Source: Algoriphagus resistens
Lineage (GTDB): Bacteria; Bacteroidota; Bacteroidia; Cytophagales; Cyclobacteriaceae
Assembly: GCF_001442615.1 (NCBI RefSeq)
Contig: NZ_LMXN01000017.1
Span: forward strand, 1-64,000
DNA: 64,000 bases
Reading direction: 5' to 3'
Under the pieces are notes generated by a model that ran no database searches, was not told the DNA's origin, and saw only the letters and a list, made by a program, of their open reading frames with translations. This document shows positions 8,065 to 16,614 of this stretch, piece by piece. The position numbers and the translations under genes were made by a program. Each line of letters begins with the position of its first letter. The stretch's first letter is position 1.

Positions 8065-9072
8065 TTATTTTTCTCTGTGAATTAGGTCCTGGGTTATTTT
8101 CTTGAGTTCTAGGAAGTAGTCTTCGTCCTTAAAATGGATCGCTTCGTATTGCGCAAATCCTGCATCGAAGTAGGAATTCATTTTGGCTTCAGTGATCGCT
8201 TTTATACCTAGTTTTTCATATATCTTTCTCACAGCCTGTACCTTTTCTTCTTTGTCAAATTCACTCTGAGAAAGCCAATAGTTAAGTGCTTCGGCATCTT
8301 TGCCTTTGGCTAGCTCAAGTGCCTTTATTAGAAGGAAGGTTTTTTTATTGGAAATGATATCACCTCCTACTTGCTTGCCGAATTTTGTCTGATCCGCAAA
8401 TACATCGAGTAAATCATCTTTGAGCTGGAAACCTACACCGATATTCACTCCGAAATCATAAAGTTTCTGTCCATCATCCTTTTCTGCGCCGGCAAGCAAA
8501 GCGCCTAATTGTAAGGCAAATCCCAAAAGTACCGCAGTCTTTAAGCGAATCATGGTAAGATATTCGTCTTCGTGAACAGCCTCCAGAGCCTCAAAATTCA
8601 TGTCAAATTGCTGGCCTTCACAGACCTCAGAGGCTGTTTTGTTGAACAAGCGAAGAACGTCTCCAAGTTTTTCGGCATGGGTTGGCAACAGTAAATCATA
8701 GGCTTTTACAAGCATCACATCACCAGAAAGTATGGCTACATTTTTGTTCCATTTCACATGAACAGTTTTTTTTCCTCTTCTCAGAGGAGCGTCGTCCATG
8801 ATATCATCATGCATTAAAGTGAAGTTGTGAAAGACTTCTACTGCTGCAGCCTGACTCAGTATTTCTTCTGGGTTTGGCTTATAAATCCCATAGGCCAATA
8901 AACTCAACAAAGGGCGGATTCTCTTTCCGTCCAAGCCCAAAATATAGGTAATCGGATTATAAAGTTCTTGGGGTGATTTTCCTAATTCTAATGCACTCGG
9001 GAGGTTCTGGATAAATGTCTCCAGCTTACCTAATAACTCGTGCGCGTGTTTTTTTCTTGTCATTATCAGCAA
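8065..9072 (-). CDS. Polyprenyl synthetase (trans-isoprenyl diphosphate synthase)
   Basis: 335 aa. It condenses isopentenyl diphosphate with allylic diphosphates. Both aspartate-rich motifs are present: DDIMDD near residue 93 and KDDLLD near 220, with the GQQFDMNFE segment between them. Product length (farnesyl, geranylgeranyl or longer) cannot be read safely from sequence. The start at 9072 gives MLIMTRKK; the inner ATG at 9063 is equally possible. Either start lies inside the end of rnr, giving an overlap of 38-47 nt and suggesting translational coupling. Confidence 0.93.
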   Translation of the reverse strand: MLIMTRKKHAHELLGKLETFIQNLPSALELGKSPQELYNPITYILGLDGKRIRPLLSLLAYGIYKPNPEEILSQAAAVEVFHNFTLMHDDIMDDAPLRRGKKTVHVKWNKNVAILSGDVMLVKAYDLLLPTHAEKLGDVLRLFNKTASEVCEGQQFDMNFEALEAVHEDEYLTMIRLKTAVLLGFALQLGALLAGAEKDDGQKLYDFGVNIGVGFQLKDDLLDVFADQTKFGKQVGGDIISNKKTFLLIKALELAKGKDAEALNYWLSQSEFDKEEKVQAVRKIYEKLGIKAITEAKMNSYFDAGFAQYEAIHFKDEDYFLELKKITQDLIHREK

Positions 9073-11227
9073 ATTCCAAATCTATTGTTCTACGGTCAAT
9101 ATCGGTATTAACTACTCTGACCTTCACTTTGTCGCCCAAAGTGATCATTTTTTTCGTCTTCGAACCCACCAATCGCATGTTTTTCTGGTCGAAGTCGTAG
9201 TAATCGTCATCCATGTCCTGGACCCGTATCATGCCTTCGCACTTCGTTTCAGTGATCTCTACAAAAACTCCCCATTCAGTCACACCGGCTACTATTCCCT
9301 CATAGTCTTTGTCTTCTGCAAGAGACATGAATTCCACCTGCTTGTATTTGATAGAAGCTCTTTCTGCATCTGCAGCGCGTTTTTCACGCTCTGAGGAATG
9401 CACACATTTTTGCTCCCATGCTTCTGCGTCAGGAGATTTTCCTCCTTCAAGATAAAGCTCCAGCAATCTGTGAACCATCATGTCGGGGTATCGACGGATA
9501 GGGGAGGTGAAGTGGGAATAATGCGCAAACGCAAGTCCAAAGTGCCCTTTTGGCTCAGTGGTGTATTTGGCTTTGGCCATACTACGGATAGCGAGCTGCT
9601 CAAGCACATTCTGCTCAGGTTTACCCTGTATGTCTTCCATCAATTTATTCAGGGCAGTGGAAATATTTTTTTCATTTTCTATGTCAAAAGGATGACCAAA
9701 TCGCTTGGCGAATCCTGAAAAAGTATCTAAACGATCCATATCAGGAGAATCGTGCGTACGATATACGAAGGTATCTTTTCCTTTGTTCTTATTGAAAATA
9801 AACTCTGCCACATATTTGTTTGCCAAAAGCATAAATTCTTCAATGAGCTTATGTATATCTTTTCGCTCCTTGATCATCAAGCCCAGTGGAGTTCCTTTCT
9901 CGTCCAATTTGAATTTTACTTCTACAGTTTCAAAGTTAACAGCTCCATGCTTGAATCTTCGTTGTCGGATTTTTTTTGCCATCTCATTGAGCAAAGTCAG
10001 TTCTTGAAAGAAATCGCCGGATTGCGTGTCGATGTTTTCCTGCGCCTCTTCGTAGGCATATCTTCTGTCAGAATGGATTACCGTTCTCCCTATCCAGTGT
10101 TTTTTGACATTTGCTTGGTCATCGATTTCGAATACACAAGCAAAGGTTAGCTTGTCCTCATTTGGGCGAAGGGAGCAAAGTCCATTGCTCAATCGCTCCG
10201 GCAGCATAGGAATCGTTCTATCTACCAAATAGACCGAAGTTGCTCGGTTATAAGCCTCTTTTTCCAAAGCGGTTTTTGGTTGTACATAGTGGGTCACATC
10301 AGCAATGTGAACTCCTATTTCATGGTTGCCATTTTCTAGCTTTCTATAGGAGATGGCATCGTCAAAATCTTTCGCGTCTGCTGGATCTATGGTGAATGTT
10401 AAAATATCTCTGAAGTCTTTTCGCTTCTTGACTTCTTTAGCGGTGATTTTCTCTGAGATCGCTTCCGCTTCCTTTTCCGGTTCCTCTGGATATTCGAATG
10501 GCAATCCGAATTCCGCCATGATGGAATGAATCTCTACTTCGTGCTCTCCGGCTTTTCCAAGAACACGTGTCACTTCACCCGTAGGGTTTTTGTCTCCATC
10601 CCTCCATTCAGTGAGCTTGACAACCACCTTTTCTCCATGTTCGGCACCATTCAGCCCGCCTCGGTGGACGAAGATATCTTTGTGCATTTTTTTGAAGTCT
10701 GGAACGACGAATGCAAAGCGCGGAGATATTTCTACACGTCCTACGAATTCATCACGGTTTCTTTCTACCACTTCCAGTACTTTGCCTTCCACACGTCCGG
10801 TTTTTCCTTTAAGAGGATAGACCATCACACGGACTTTATCTCCATCAAGCGCCTGCTTGAGATCTGCTTCTTTTACCAATATATCCCCATCTACCTTTTC
10901 TGGATCTAGAGGGACAATAAATGCGAAGCGTGGATTTACAAAATCCACTATACCATCGATGAACTCCGGATCTTGTGTGGATGAGTAATAATTTCTTGGA
11001 TTTCGGGAAACTGAACCTGCTTCTACTAATTTGCTCAGTACCGGTTCTACTCCTCCTTTGGTAAGGGCATCGCGGATTTCCAATTTCTTGATAATCTGCT
11101 TGGAGTTGAATTCTTCTCCGTAATGCGCGTCTAAAAATTGAAGGATCCGACGGGCCAGGCTGGCAGCGTCTGTTTGTTTTCCTCCTTTATTTTTACTTCT
11201 GTTTTTTCTGTCTGATTTTCTTCCCAT
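9026..11227 (-). CDS. rnr: Ribonuclease R (3'-5' exoribonuclease, RNB family)
   Basis: 733 aa. RNase R degrades structured RNA from the 3' end. From N to C: a winged-helix-like segment (about 25-85), cold-shock domains, the RNB catalytic domain with the acidic motif TIDPADAKDFDDAISY near residue 285 (four metal-binding aspartates), and a C-terminal S1 domain (YEGIVAGVTEWGVFVEI). The very N-terminus is basic and low-complexity, and the C-terminus ends in lysines and arginines. It shares its last bases with the downstream polyprenyl synthetase gene and lies 52 nt after an exonuclease gene on the same strand. Confidence 0.96.
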   Translation of the reverse strand: MGRKSDRKNRSKNKGGKQTDAASLARRILQFLDAHYGEEFNSKQIIKKLEIRDALTKGGVEPVLSKLVEAGSVSRNPRNYYSSTQDPEFIDGIVDFVNPRFAFIVPLDPEKVDGDILVKEADLKQALDGDKVRVMVYPLKGKTGRVEGKVLEVVERNRDEFVGRVEISPRFAFVVPDFKKMHKDIFVHRGGLNGAEHGEKVVVKLTEWRDGDKNPTGEVTRVLGKAGEHEVEIHSIMAEFGLPFEYPEEPEKEAEAISEKITAKEVKKRKDFRDILTFTIDPADAKDFDDAISYRKLENGNHEIGVHIADVTHYVQPKTALEKEAYNRATSVYLVDRTIPMLPERLSNGLCSLRPNEDKLTFACVFEIDDQANVKKHWIGRTVIHSDRRYAYEEAQENIDTQSGDFFQELTLLNEMAKKIRQRRFKHGAVNFETVEVKFKLDEKGTPLGLMIKERKDIHKLIEEFMLLANKYVAEFIFNKNKGKDTFVYRTHDSPDMDRLDTFSGFAKRFGHPFDIENEKNISTALNKLMEDIQGKPEQNVLEQLAIRSMAKAKYTTEPKGHFGLAFAHYSHFTSPIRRYPDMMVHRLLELYLEGGKSPDAEAWEQKCVHSSEREKRAADAERASIKYKQVEFMSLAEDKDYEGIVAGVTEWGVFVEITETKCEGMIRVQDMDDDYYDFDQKNMRLVGSKTKKMITLGDKVKVRVVNTDIDRRTIDLEFADNDKKKTRARVIR

Positions 11228-11279
11228 GATTTGGGTATTGATTAATGTTGTGGTAAAAAGATTTATGTCCCTGCGCCCA

Positions 11280-12029
11280 TTAATCTTTGTGATCTTTTTT
11301 TGAATCTTCTAAATGGATGATTTCAATTTCTAAGTCATCCGACTGCGGATGCATAGCCATATATACTCGAGCTGTGACTTCCACATCCTTACGACAATAT
11401 TTTTTGATTTTCTCTATGTCTTTTTCCAGATGAAAAGTAGTATTGACCTGACTTCCGTCAAGATCATCTTTTGAGGATGGAATTCCAAAAACTGAAGCCA
11501 AAAGCTCCAAGCGGGTGTAATGTTTAAAATCTCCAAACTTCCAAAGCTCCATCGTGTCGAGATGGTGAACTTCCCAAGGTTTTTTCCCTGAGATCTGTAA
11601 AGGCTCCGGCAAAGCTACTCCATTGATGAGCATTCTGCGACAGAGGTATGGAAAATCAAATTCCTTTCCATTATGAGCGCAAAGAATCCAATTTTTCTTT
11701 TCTAGTAAAGTCTTAAACTCCAAAAGAAGTTCCCGTTCATTTTCATCAGTATAGCATTTTGACCTGAATACCAGTTTTTTATCTTTCTTTTTCCACTGGA
11801 AATACCCTACACCTACACAGATTACCTGACCAAACTCCGAATGAATTCCTGCCCGCTCAAAATACAGTGATCCGGGTTCTTGACTGTTCTTTTCAGTCTG
11901 GATCAACCGTTCTTTTTTGAGCCATTCTTCTTGGATTCTCTCTGGCAGTTCTTCAAACTTCTCGGTCAACGAGGCCGTTTCTATATCCAGAAACAGGATG
12001 TCGTTCAATTGATCAAAAAAATCTGCCAT
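11280..12029 (-). CDS. 3'-5' exonuclease, DEDDy ribonuclease H-like fold
   Basis: 249 aa. The acidic exonuclease motifs are visible: FLDIETA near residue 14 (Exo I), HNGKEFDFPYL near 120 (Exo II), and YCRKDV near 215 (Exo III, with Tyr placed for a DEDDy enzyme). The pattern matches the predicted PolB-associated 3'-5' exonuclease domain found as a stand-alone protein in Bacteroidota. The substrate is unknown. It lies upstream of RNase R and 10 nt after a small unknown gene, so the three probably form one transcript. Confidence 0.85.
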   Translation of the reverse strand: MADFFDQLNDILFLDIETASLTEKFEELPERIQEEWLKKERLIQTEKNSQEPGSLYFERAGIHSEFGQVICVGVGYFQWKKKDKKLVFRSKCYTDENERELLLEFKTLLEKKNWILCAHNGKEFDFPYLCRRMLINGVALPEPLQISGKKPWEVHHLDTMELWKFGDFKHYTRLELLASVFGIPSSKDDLDGSQVNTTFHLEKDIEKIKKYCRKDVEVTARVYMAMHPQSDDLEIEIIHLEDSKKDHKD

Positions 12030-12039
12030 ATGCTAAATA

Positions 12040-12441
12040 TTATGCGTGGAGAACTCCTTCTAGGCCGATTTCTGGAATAATCTTGATGAAGCCAGAATCA
12101 AAACTACCTGAAGTAAAGATAAACTTTTTATCAAAAATCTGATCCATAATATAGTAACTCACCCAAAACTCATTGTTCAAAACAAAAACCGAAGGATCAA
12201 TTGCTTCGACTTTCGCAACGGATTGCTCGCCTAGCTCCTCAATGATATGGCGAAGGGTAGAAGTCTTCTTTATTTCCCCGTTTATTTCTCCGTAGCCTTT
12301 GGAAGTTATCATGACGTTCTTAAGCTCAATCAGATTTAAATTGATAAGATATACTGCCCACTCAGTTCCGGAGGCAGTATCTTCTTTTGCTATCGCAAGT
12401 TTTACTCCAGTCACAGGACTGAAATCAATATCTTTTTTCAT
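12040..12441 (-). CDS. Conserved hypothetical protein
   Basis: 133 aa; no family recognised. It is acidic and mixed alpha/beta, with no signal peptide or membrane helix. The N-terminus (MKKDIDFSPVTGVKLAIAKE) and the C-terminal FIFTSGSFDSGFIKIIPEIG look like a compact cytoplasmic domain. It sits between lipB and the exonuclease gene on the same strand. The 92-bp tandem repeat lies directly upstream, and a short frame from that repeat overlaps its start codon as ATGA. Confidence 0.75.
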   Translation of the reverse strand: MKKDIDFSPVTGVKLAIAKEDTASGTEWAVYLINLNLIELKNVMITSKGYGEINGEIKKTSTLRHIIEELGEQSVAKVEAIDPSVFVLNNEFWVSYYIMDQIFDKKFIFTSGSFDSGFIKIIPEIGLEGVLHA

Positions 12442-12463
12442 AGGATTGTGATTTGTCTTTTAA

Positions 12464-12635
12464 AGGCCATATGGAATCTCGCATGGTAGATAATCATCCC
12501 AGTGTGTGATTCTTGAGTCATGCTCGATTTCATGTGTTTATATTATGATTTTTATAGGTCACATGGAATCTCGCCTATATCATCATCCCAGTGAGTGACT
12601 TTGGAGTCATGCTCGATTTCATGCTGTTTCTATAT
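12464..12635 (-). repeat. Imperfect 92-bp tandem direct repeat after lipB
   Basis: Two copies (about 12464-12543 and 12556-12635) share the blocks TGGAATCTCGC, ATCATCCCAGTG and AGTCATGCTCGATTTCATG. They differ by scattered substitutions and one 3-nt indel. On the minus strand one frame stays aligned in both, reading HEIEHDS..THWDD...EIP and ending in TAA at the same place. The second copy includes the last codons of lipB. Confidence 0.85.
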
Positions 12636-13344
12636 TCTCTATTTCAAATAATTCGGTTAAGTGTTGTTTTACCTTAGCTTTGACTTCTTGCATATCCACC
12701 GCTCTGCCTAGCTCAAGATGTAGGGAGGTCACAGCTTTGTCATCAATGCCACAGGGAATGATATGGCTAAAATAGCTTACATCAGTATTGACGTTGAAAG
12801 CAAATCCGTGCATGGTAACCCAACGGCTGGACTTTACGCCCATTGCGCAGATTTTTCTGGGATTTGTTTGCTCAATGTGATCAATCCACACACCTGTGAG
12901 ACCATTAATTCTCCCGGCTTCCAGACCATAGTCAGCTAAAGTCCGAATAATCGCTTCTTCAAGAAATCTCAGGTATTTGTGAATATCGGTAAAGAAATTA
13001 TCAAGATCCAATATGGGATAGCCAACAAGCTGTCCCGGGCCATGATAAGTAATATCACCGCCACGATTAATTTTGTAATAGAGGGCTTGATGGATTTTCA
13101 GACCATTTTCGTCCAACAATAAATTTTCTTCCTTACCACTTTTACCTAGGGTATAAACATGTGGATGCTCGACAAATAGGATGAAATTTTCTGTAGGAAA
13201 TTGATCAAGTGCGTCCAAAGTCCTGTTTTTGATCTTTAAAGCTACCGTATCTGCAAACAGCCGTTCCTGATAATCCCATGCTTGCTGATAATCTAGCTGG
13301 CCCAAGTCTCGGAATTCTACTCTTTTATTAATAATTTCATTCAT
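12619..13344 (-). CDS. lipB: Lipoyl(octanoyl) transferase
   Basis: 241 aa. LipB moves octanoate from acyl carrier protein to lipoyl domains. The RGGDITYHGPGQLVGYPILD block near residue 88-107, the lysine in CAMGVKSSRW, and the catalytic cysteine in HIIPCGID near residue 199 are all in place. The protein is close to the usual length and looks intact. The pyruvate dehydrogenase E2 at 61.2 kb, with two lipoyl domains, is a natural target. Its 3' end runs into the 92-bp repeat. Confidence 0.96.
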   Translation of the reverse strand: MNEIINKRVEFRDLGQLDYQQAWDYQERLFADTVALKIKNRTLDALDQFPTENFILFVEHPHVYTLGKSGKEENLLLDENGLKIHQALYYKINRGGDITYHGPGQLVGYPILDLDNFFTDIHKYLRFLEEAIIRTLADYGLEAGRINGLTGVWIDHIEQTNPRKICAMGVKSSRWVTMHGFAFNVNTDVSYFSHIIPCGIDDKAVTSLHLELGRAVDMQEVKAKVKQHLTELFEIENIETA

Positions 13345-13428
13345 CGGCTAGTCCCTGAGGATTTACTTTTCAACTGAACCCCTCACGGGTTCGTTCATTG
13401 ATTTTTCAAAATTAAACAAATATATAAG

Positions 13429-13782
13429 ATGGCTGGATGCAACGAATCCGGAAAGCCCGCATAGCAACTGGGGGCTGTTTTTTTAGTGACAAAAGGGCAA
13501 GAATATGTCGAAACAATCTATGGTTATGGAGATGCTGGGATTGATTTAAAACTGAGATACTCTGGACTGTTAATTTTTGTTGAAGTTAAGTTTAGATCAG
13601 GTACTGGCCTTGGTTTTGCAGAGGAGTTTGTGGATTTTACTCAACGAAAAAACCTCATCAAAGCCACCGGTCATTACAGTTATGAAAAAGATTGGCATAA
13701 TGGCATCCGCTTGTATAGAATAGGCGTTTATAGGGGGCGCACCGACAAAACCAATTTTCGGCATTTTGAAGATGCTTTTTAA
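13429..13782 (+). pseudogene. yraN: UPF0102 (YraN-like) endonuclease-fold gene interrupted by an in-frame TAG
   Basis: Reading from the ATG at 13429, the frame gives NESGKPA, a TAG stop at 13462-13464, then QLGAVFLVTKG and a protein that follows the UPF0102 family to its end (LLIFVEVKFRSGTG, HFEDAF). The stop stands where the family has the Glu of the GxxGE motif. A second change puts Gly in place of the acidic residue of the AEIDL motif (here AGIDL). Restart at the GTG at 13486 would leave 98 aa without the first motif. The family has a restriction-endonuclease-like fold of unsettled function. I call it a pseudogene, although a shortened protein might still be made. Confidence 0.65.
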
Positions 13783-13815
13783 CTAACTATCACCACAATT
13801 TTAATTTACAAAATC

Positions 13816-14343
13816 ATGAAAAAAGTAACATTAACTTTCTTTTTTGCATTTATGGGAATCATCGCATTTGCGCAAAACGAGAAGAAAGACAAGCAGATCG
13901 AAGAAGATAGCCAAAATGCAAAAGCAGCTTTCCTGAAGGAGGATCCTGGCATGCAAGCACTTTTTGATTCATCTTACGGATATATCATTCTGCCCAATGT
14001 AGGGAAAGGCGGGTTTGGTATAGGAGGGGCTGCTGGTAGTGGCGTGGCTTTTCAGGGAGGAACCCAGGTGGGATATGCCAAAATGACCCAGGTTACTATT
14101 GGTTTTCAAGCGGGCGGACAGGCTTACTCTGAAGTGGTTTTCTTTGAAAATGAAGAAGCGTTTGATCGATTCAAATCAAATAATGTAGAGATGTCTGCGC
14201 AGGTGTCCGCAGTAGCTGCCGCATCTGGAGCATCAGCAAATGCAAAATATATTGATGGAGTGGCTGTATTCACCCGTACTAAAGGCGGGTTGATGTATGA
14301 AGCATCGGTAGGGGGCCAGCAATTCAAATTCCGGGAGAAATAA
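13816..14343 (+). CDS. SYLF-domain (Ysc84-type) lipid-binding protein, secreted
   Basis: 175 aa with a clear signal peptide (lysines, then LTFFFAFMGIIAFAQ). After it comes a SYLF-type domain: DSSYGYIILPNVGKGGFGIGG, repeated Gly-rich strands, ALA-rich VSAVAAASGASANAKY, and the terminal VAVFTRTKGGLMYEASVGGQ. SYLF domains bind phospholipids in characterised members. Its role here is not known. It follows the broken yraN by 33 nt, and its stop nearly touches that of the convergent gene. Confidence 0.88.
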   Translation: MKKVTLTFFFAFMGIIAFAQNEKKDKQIEEDSQNAKAAFLKEDPGMQALFDSSYGYIILPNVGKGGFGIGGAAGSGVAFQGGTQVGYAKMTQVTIGFQAGGQAYSEVVFFENEEAFDRFKSNNVEMSAQVSAVAAASGASANAKYIDGVAVFTRTKGGLMYEASVGGQQFKFREK

Positions 14344-14344
14344 G

Positions 14345-15196
14345 TCAATTGTCCTTTCGGTAAACTAAGTTTCCGTCCTTATCCCATTCTGCGCGGATAT
14401 AGGGGCGGAAATTTTTTGTATAAGCCTGTTCCTGATATTGGATTTCCCGCTTTCGGATCGCTTTGGTATTATTGGTATCCCAATATTCTGTCCAGAGTCC
14501 TACTTTTTCACCAAATTGATATTCTCCAGTGACAGCAACTTGTTTATCTTCATAAAAATGAAAGTAATTACCTTCCTCTAGGCTGTATTGTACAGGAATG
14601 ATTTCCTTAATGGTCTTGGAGGTTTGATTGTAGTATTTAATTCTGGACTCAAGGGGCCAGCCGCTATCGAAGTGGTTTTTGTCCTGCAATATATTGTTGG
14701 AATCAAATAGCATCCAGGTTTTATGCTTGGTTCCGTAGTAAAACATGCCGCTTTCGACAACTTCTTCATTGATTATGCGCTCATATGGCCCATGAAGCAA
14801 ATACCCTTGGCCCAGTGTATATCCATCCGATTTTACGGATCTCGTCTGCGGATCAAACCAATATACATCTCGAATATAAGGGTCTGGACGTCTTTCTATA
14901 TCTGTATAATTGAAGTATTCAAAGATCCGCTGATCCCGGAATTCCTTGCGTGTATAGCCTTTTTGAGTTTTGATTCCAAACCATTCGTTTTTGCGTGCTT
15001 TCTTCTTTTTCTCCTTCTTTTCCTCTTTTTCCTTTGAGTCGTCGAAAAGCAGCAAAGGCATGGTAGTCGGGAGCAAAGCTGAGTTGACCACCCCGCTGCT
15101 ATCAGGATCGGATTTGCCCTCTGCATCTTCTTTTTGGGCAAAGGAAATCTGGCTTAAAAACAGCAGACAAATAAAACTGATATAAAATCGACCCAT
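14345..15196 (-). CDS. Secreted hypothetical protein with MORN-variant-like repeats
   Basis: 283 aa with a signal peptide (FYISFICLLFLSQISFAQ). A charged linker rich in Lys and Glu (about 55-70) follows. The rest carries short strands such as YLLHGPYERIINEEVVESGMF and VTGEYQFGEKVGLWTEYW, which resemble MORN-variant (YwqK-type) repeats. Function is unknown; periplasmic or surface location is likely. A larger MORN-repeat protein of similar style lies at 56.1 kb. Confidence 0.7.
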   Translation of the reverse strand: MGRFYISFICLLFLSQISFAQKEDAEGKSDPDSSGVVNSALLPTTMPLLLFDDSKEKEEKKEKKKKARKNEWFGIKTQKGYTRKEFRDQRIFEYFNYTDIERRPDPYIRDVYWFDPQTRSVKSDGYTLGQGYLLHGPYERIINEEVVESGMFYYGTKHKTWMLFDSNNILQDKNHFDSGWPLESRIKYYNQTSKTIKEIIPVQYSLEEGNYFHFYEDKQVAVTGEYQFGEKVGLWTEYWDTNNTKAIRKREIQYQEQAYTKNFRPYIRAEWDKDGNLVYRKDN

Positions 15197-15267
15197 TGTA
15201 TATAAAAACGCAATTTACTTCGGTGTATTTTATCCAAAAATAACATTTCGAGATCAAAAGCCGCCGA

Positions 15268-15301
15268 TTGTTTAGATTTTATAATCTTCTCTCTATTTTT
15301 G
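15268..15301 (+). promoter_or_regulatory. Predicted promoter of the aminotransferase gene
   Basis: TATTTTTG at 15294-15301 matches TAnnTTTG. A weaker TTG at 15268-15270 lies 23 nt upstream. The start codon is 28 nt downstream. Confidence 0.5.
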
Positions 15302-15329
15302 TGGAATTTGTAAAAAAATCTCTCAAACA

Positions 15330-16532
15330 ATGAATTCTATTTTATCAGACCGGATAATCAATATGGAGGAATCAGCCACTCTTGCCATGGCAAAAAAAGC
15401 AAGAGAGCTGAAATCCCAAGGAATTGACATCATCAGCCTTAGTTTGGGCGAACCTGACTTCAAGACACCAAAGCATATTCAAGAAGCTGCAAAAGTTGCA
15501 ATAGACGAAGGCAAGTACTTTTCATATCCTCCGGTAGCTGGTTATCAGGATCTGAGAGAAGCCATCGCAAAGAAACTTCGGGAAGAAAATGAAATCGCTG
15601 AGGCGAAAGCTGAAAACATCGTAGTTTCTACCGGTGCCAAGCATTCCATTGCCAACGTATTCATGTGTATGATCAATGAAGGTGATGAAGTCGTAATCTT
15701 CTCTCCTTACTGGGTGAGCTATGCTGAGATCATCAAATTGGCAGGTGGTGTGCCTGTGCTGATCGAAGGAACTTTGGAGAATAACTTCAAAGCAACTGCT
15801 GCTCAACTGGAAGCTGCCATCACTCCAAATACGAAAGGGGTGATTTATTCATCCCCATGTAATCCTACAGGATCTGTATTCAGCAAAGAAGAACTGGAAG
15901 CTATCGCCGAGGTGGTGAAGAAGCATGAGAATATTATGGTGATCGCTGATGAAATCTATGAGAAAATAAATTTCGCGGGTAGAAACTACAGTATAGCTTC
16001 TTTCCCAGGAATGTTTGACCGGACAATCACTGTGAACGGTTTTTCTAAAGGATATGCAATGACAGGCTGGAGAGTTGGCTATATCTGCGCGCCGGTTTGG
16101 ATGGCAAAGGCCGTGGAAAAAATTCAGGGGCAGTTCACTTCAGGAGGAACAGGGATTGCCCAAAGAGCTGCTTTGGCAGGAATTTCCGGAGACCAAACTC
16201 CAACAACTGAAATGGCAAATGCTTATCTGAGAAGAAGAGGTTTGGTGTTGGACTTGCTTCGCGATATTCCAGGTATCAAAACTCACGTGCCTGAGGGCGC
16301 ATTCTATTTCTTCCCGGATGTGACTGCGTTCTTTGGCAAATCTGCTAAAGGGCATGATGTAAAAGATGCAGATGATCTGTGCCTGTATCTTTTGGCTGAG
16401 GCACATGTATCTCTAGTGACTGGAGCGGCCTTTGGTGCGCCGGATTGTATCAGACTTTCTTATGCTGCCTCTGACGAGGAGCTGGTTGATGCGCTAGGCA
16501 GAATGAAAAAGGCACTTGGCGAACTAGCCTAA
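15330..16532 (+). CDS. Pyridoxal phosphate-dependent aminotransferase, class I (aspartate aminotransferase-like)
   Basis: 400 aa, the usual length for fold-type I aminotransferases of subgroup I-gamma. The cofactor lysine is in NGFSKGYAMTGWRVGY near residue 240. SLGEPDFKTP near residue 40, SPCNPTG near 174, and IRLSYA near the end (arginine for the substrate carboxylate) are all present. Aspartate is the most likely amino donor, but prephenate or aromatic activity cannot be excluded. It is a single-gene unit with its own promoter and a strong terminator. Confidence 0.93.
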   Translation: MNSILSDRIINMEESATLAMAKKARELKSQGIDIISLSLGEPDFKTPKHIQEAAKVAIDEGKYFSYPPVAGYQDLREAIAKKLREENEIAEAKAENIVVSTGAKHSIANVFMCMINEGDEVVIFSPYWVSYAEIIKLAGGVPVLIEGTLENNFKATAAQLEAAITPNTKGVIYSSPCNPTGSVFSKEELEAIAEVVKKHENIMVIADEIYEKINFAGRNYSIASFPGMFDRTITVNGFSKGYAMTGWRVGYICAPVWMAKAVEKIQGQFTSGGTGIAQRAALAGISGDQTPTTEMANAYLRRRGLVLDLLRDIPGIKTHVPEGAFYFFPDVTAFFGKSAKGHDVKDADDLCLYLLAEAHVSLVTGAAFGAPDCIRLSYAASDEELVDALGRMKKALGELA

Positions 16533-16546
16533 TAATCATTACCTAA

Positions 16547-16576
16547 AACCCCGGCAAAAGCCGGGGTTATTTTTTG
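16547..16576 (+). terminator. Terminator of the aminotransferase gene
   Basis: AACCCCGGC and GCCGGGGTT pair perfectly around an AAAA loop and are followed by ATTTTTTG. Confidence 0.92.
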
Positions 16577-16600
16577 CCTCAAAAGAAAGGTCTATTTTTG
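16573..16600 (+). promoter_or_regulatory. Predicted promoter of the glycosyltransferase gene
   Basis: TTTG at 16573-16576 (the tail of the preceding terminator) and TATTTTTG at 16593-16600 are separated by 16 nt. The start codon lies 14 nt after the -7 element. Confidence 0.5.
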
Positions 16601-16614
16601 GGGAAAACTACCCC

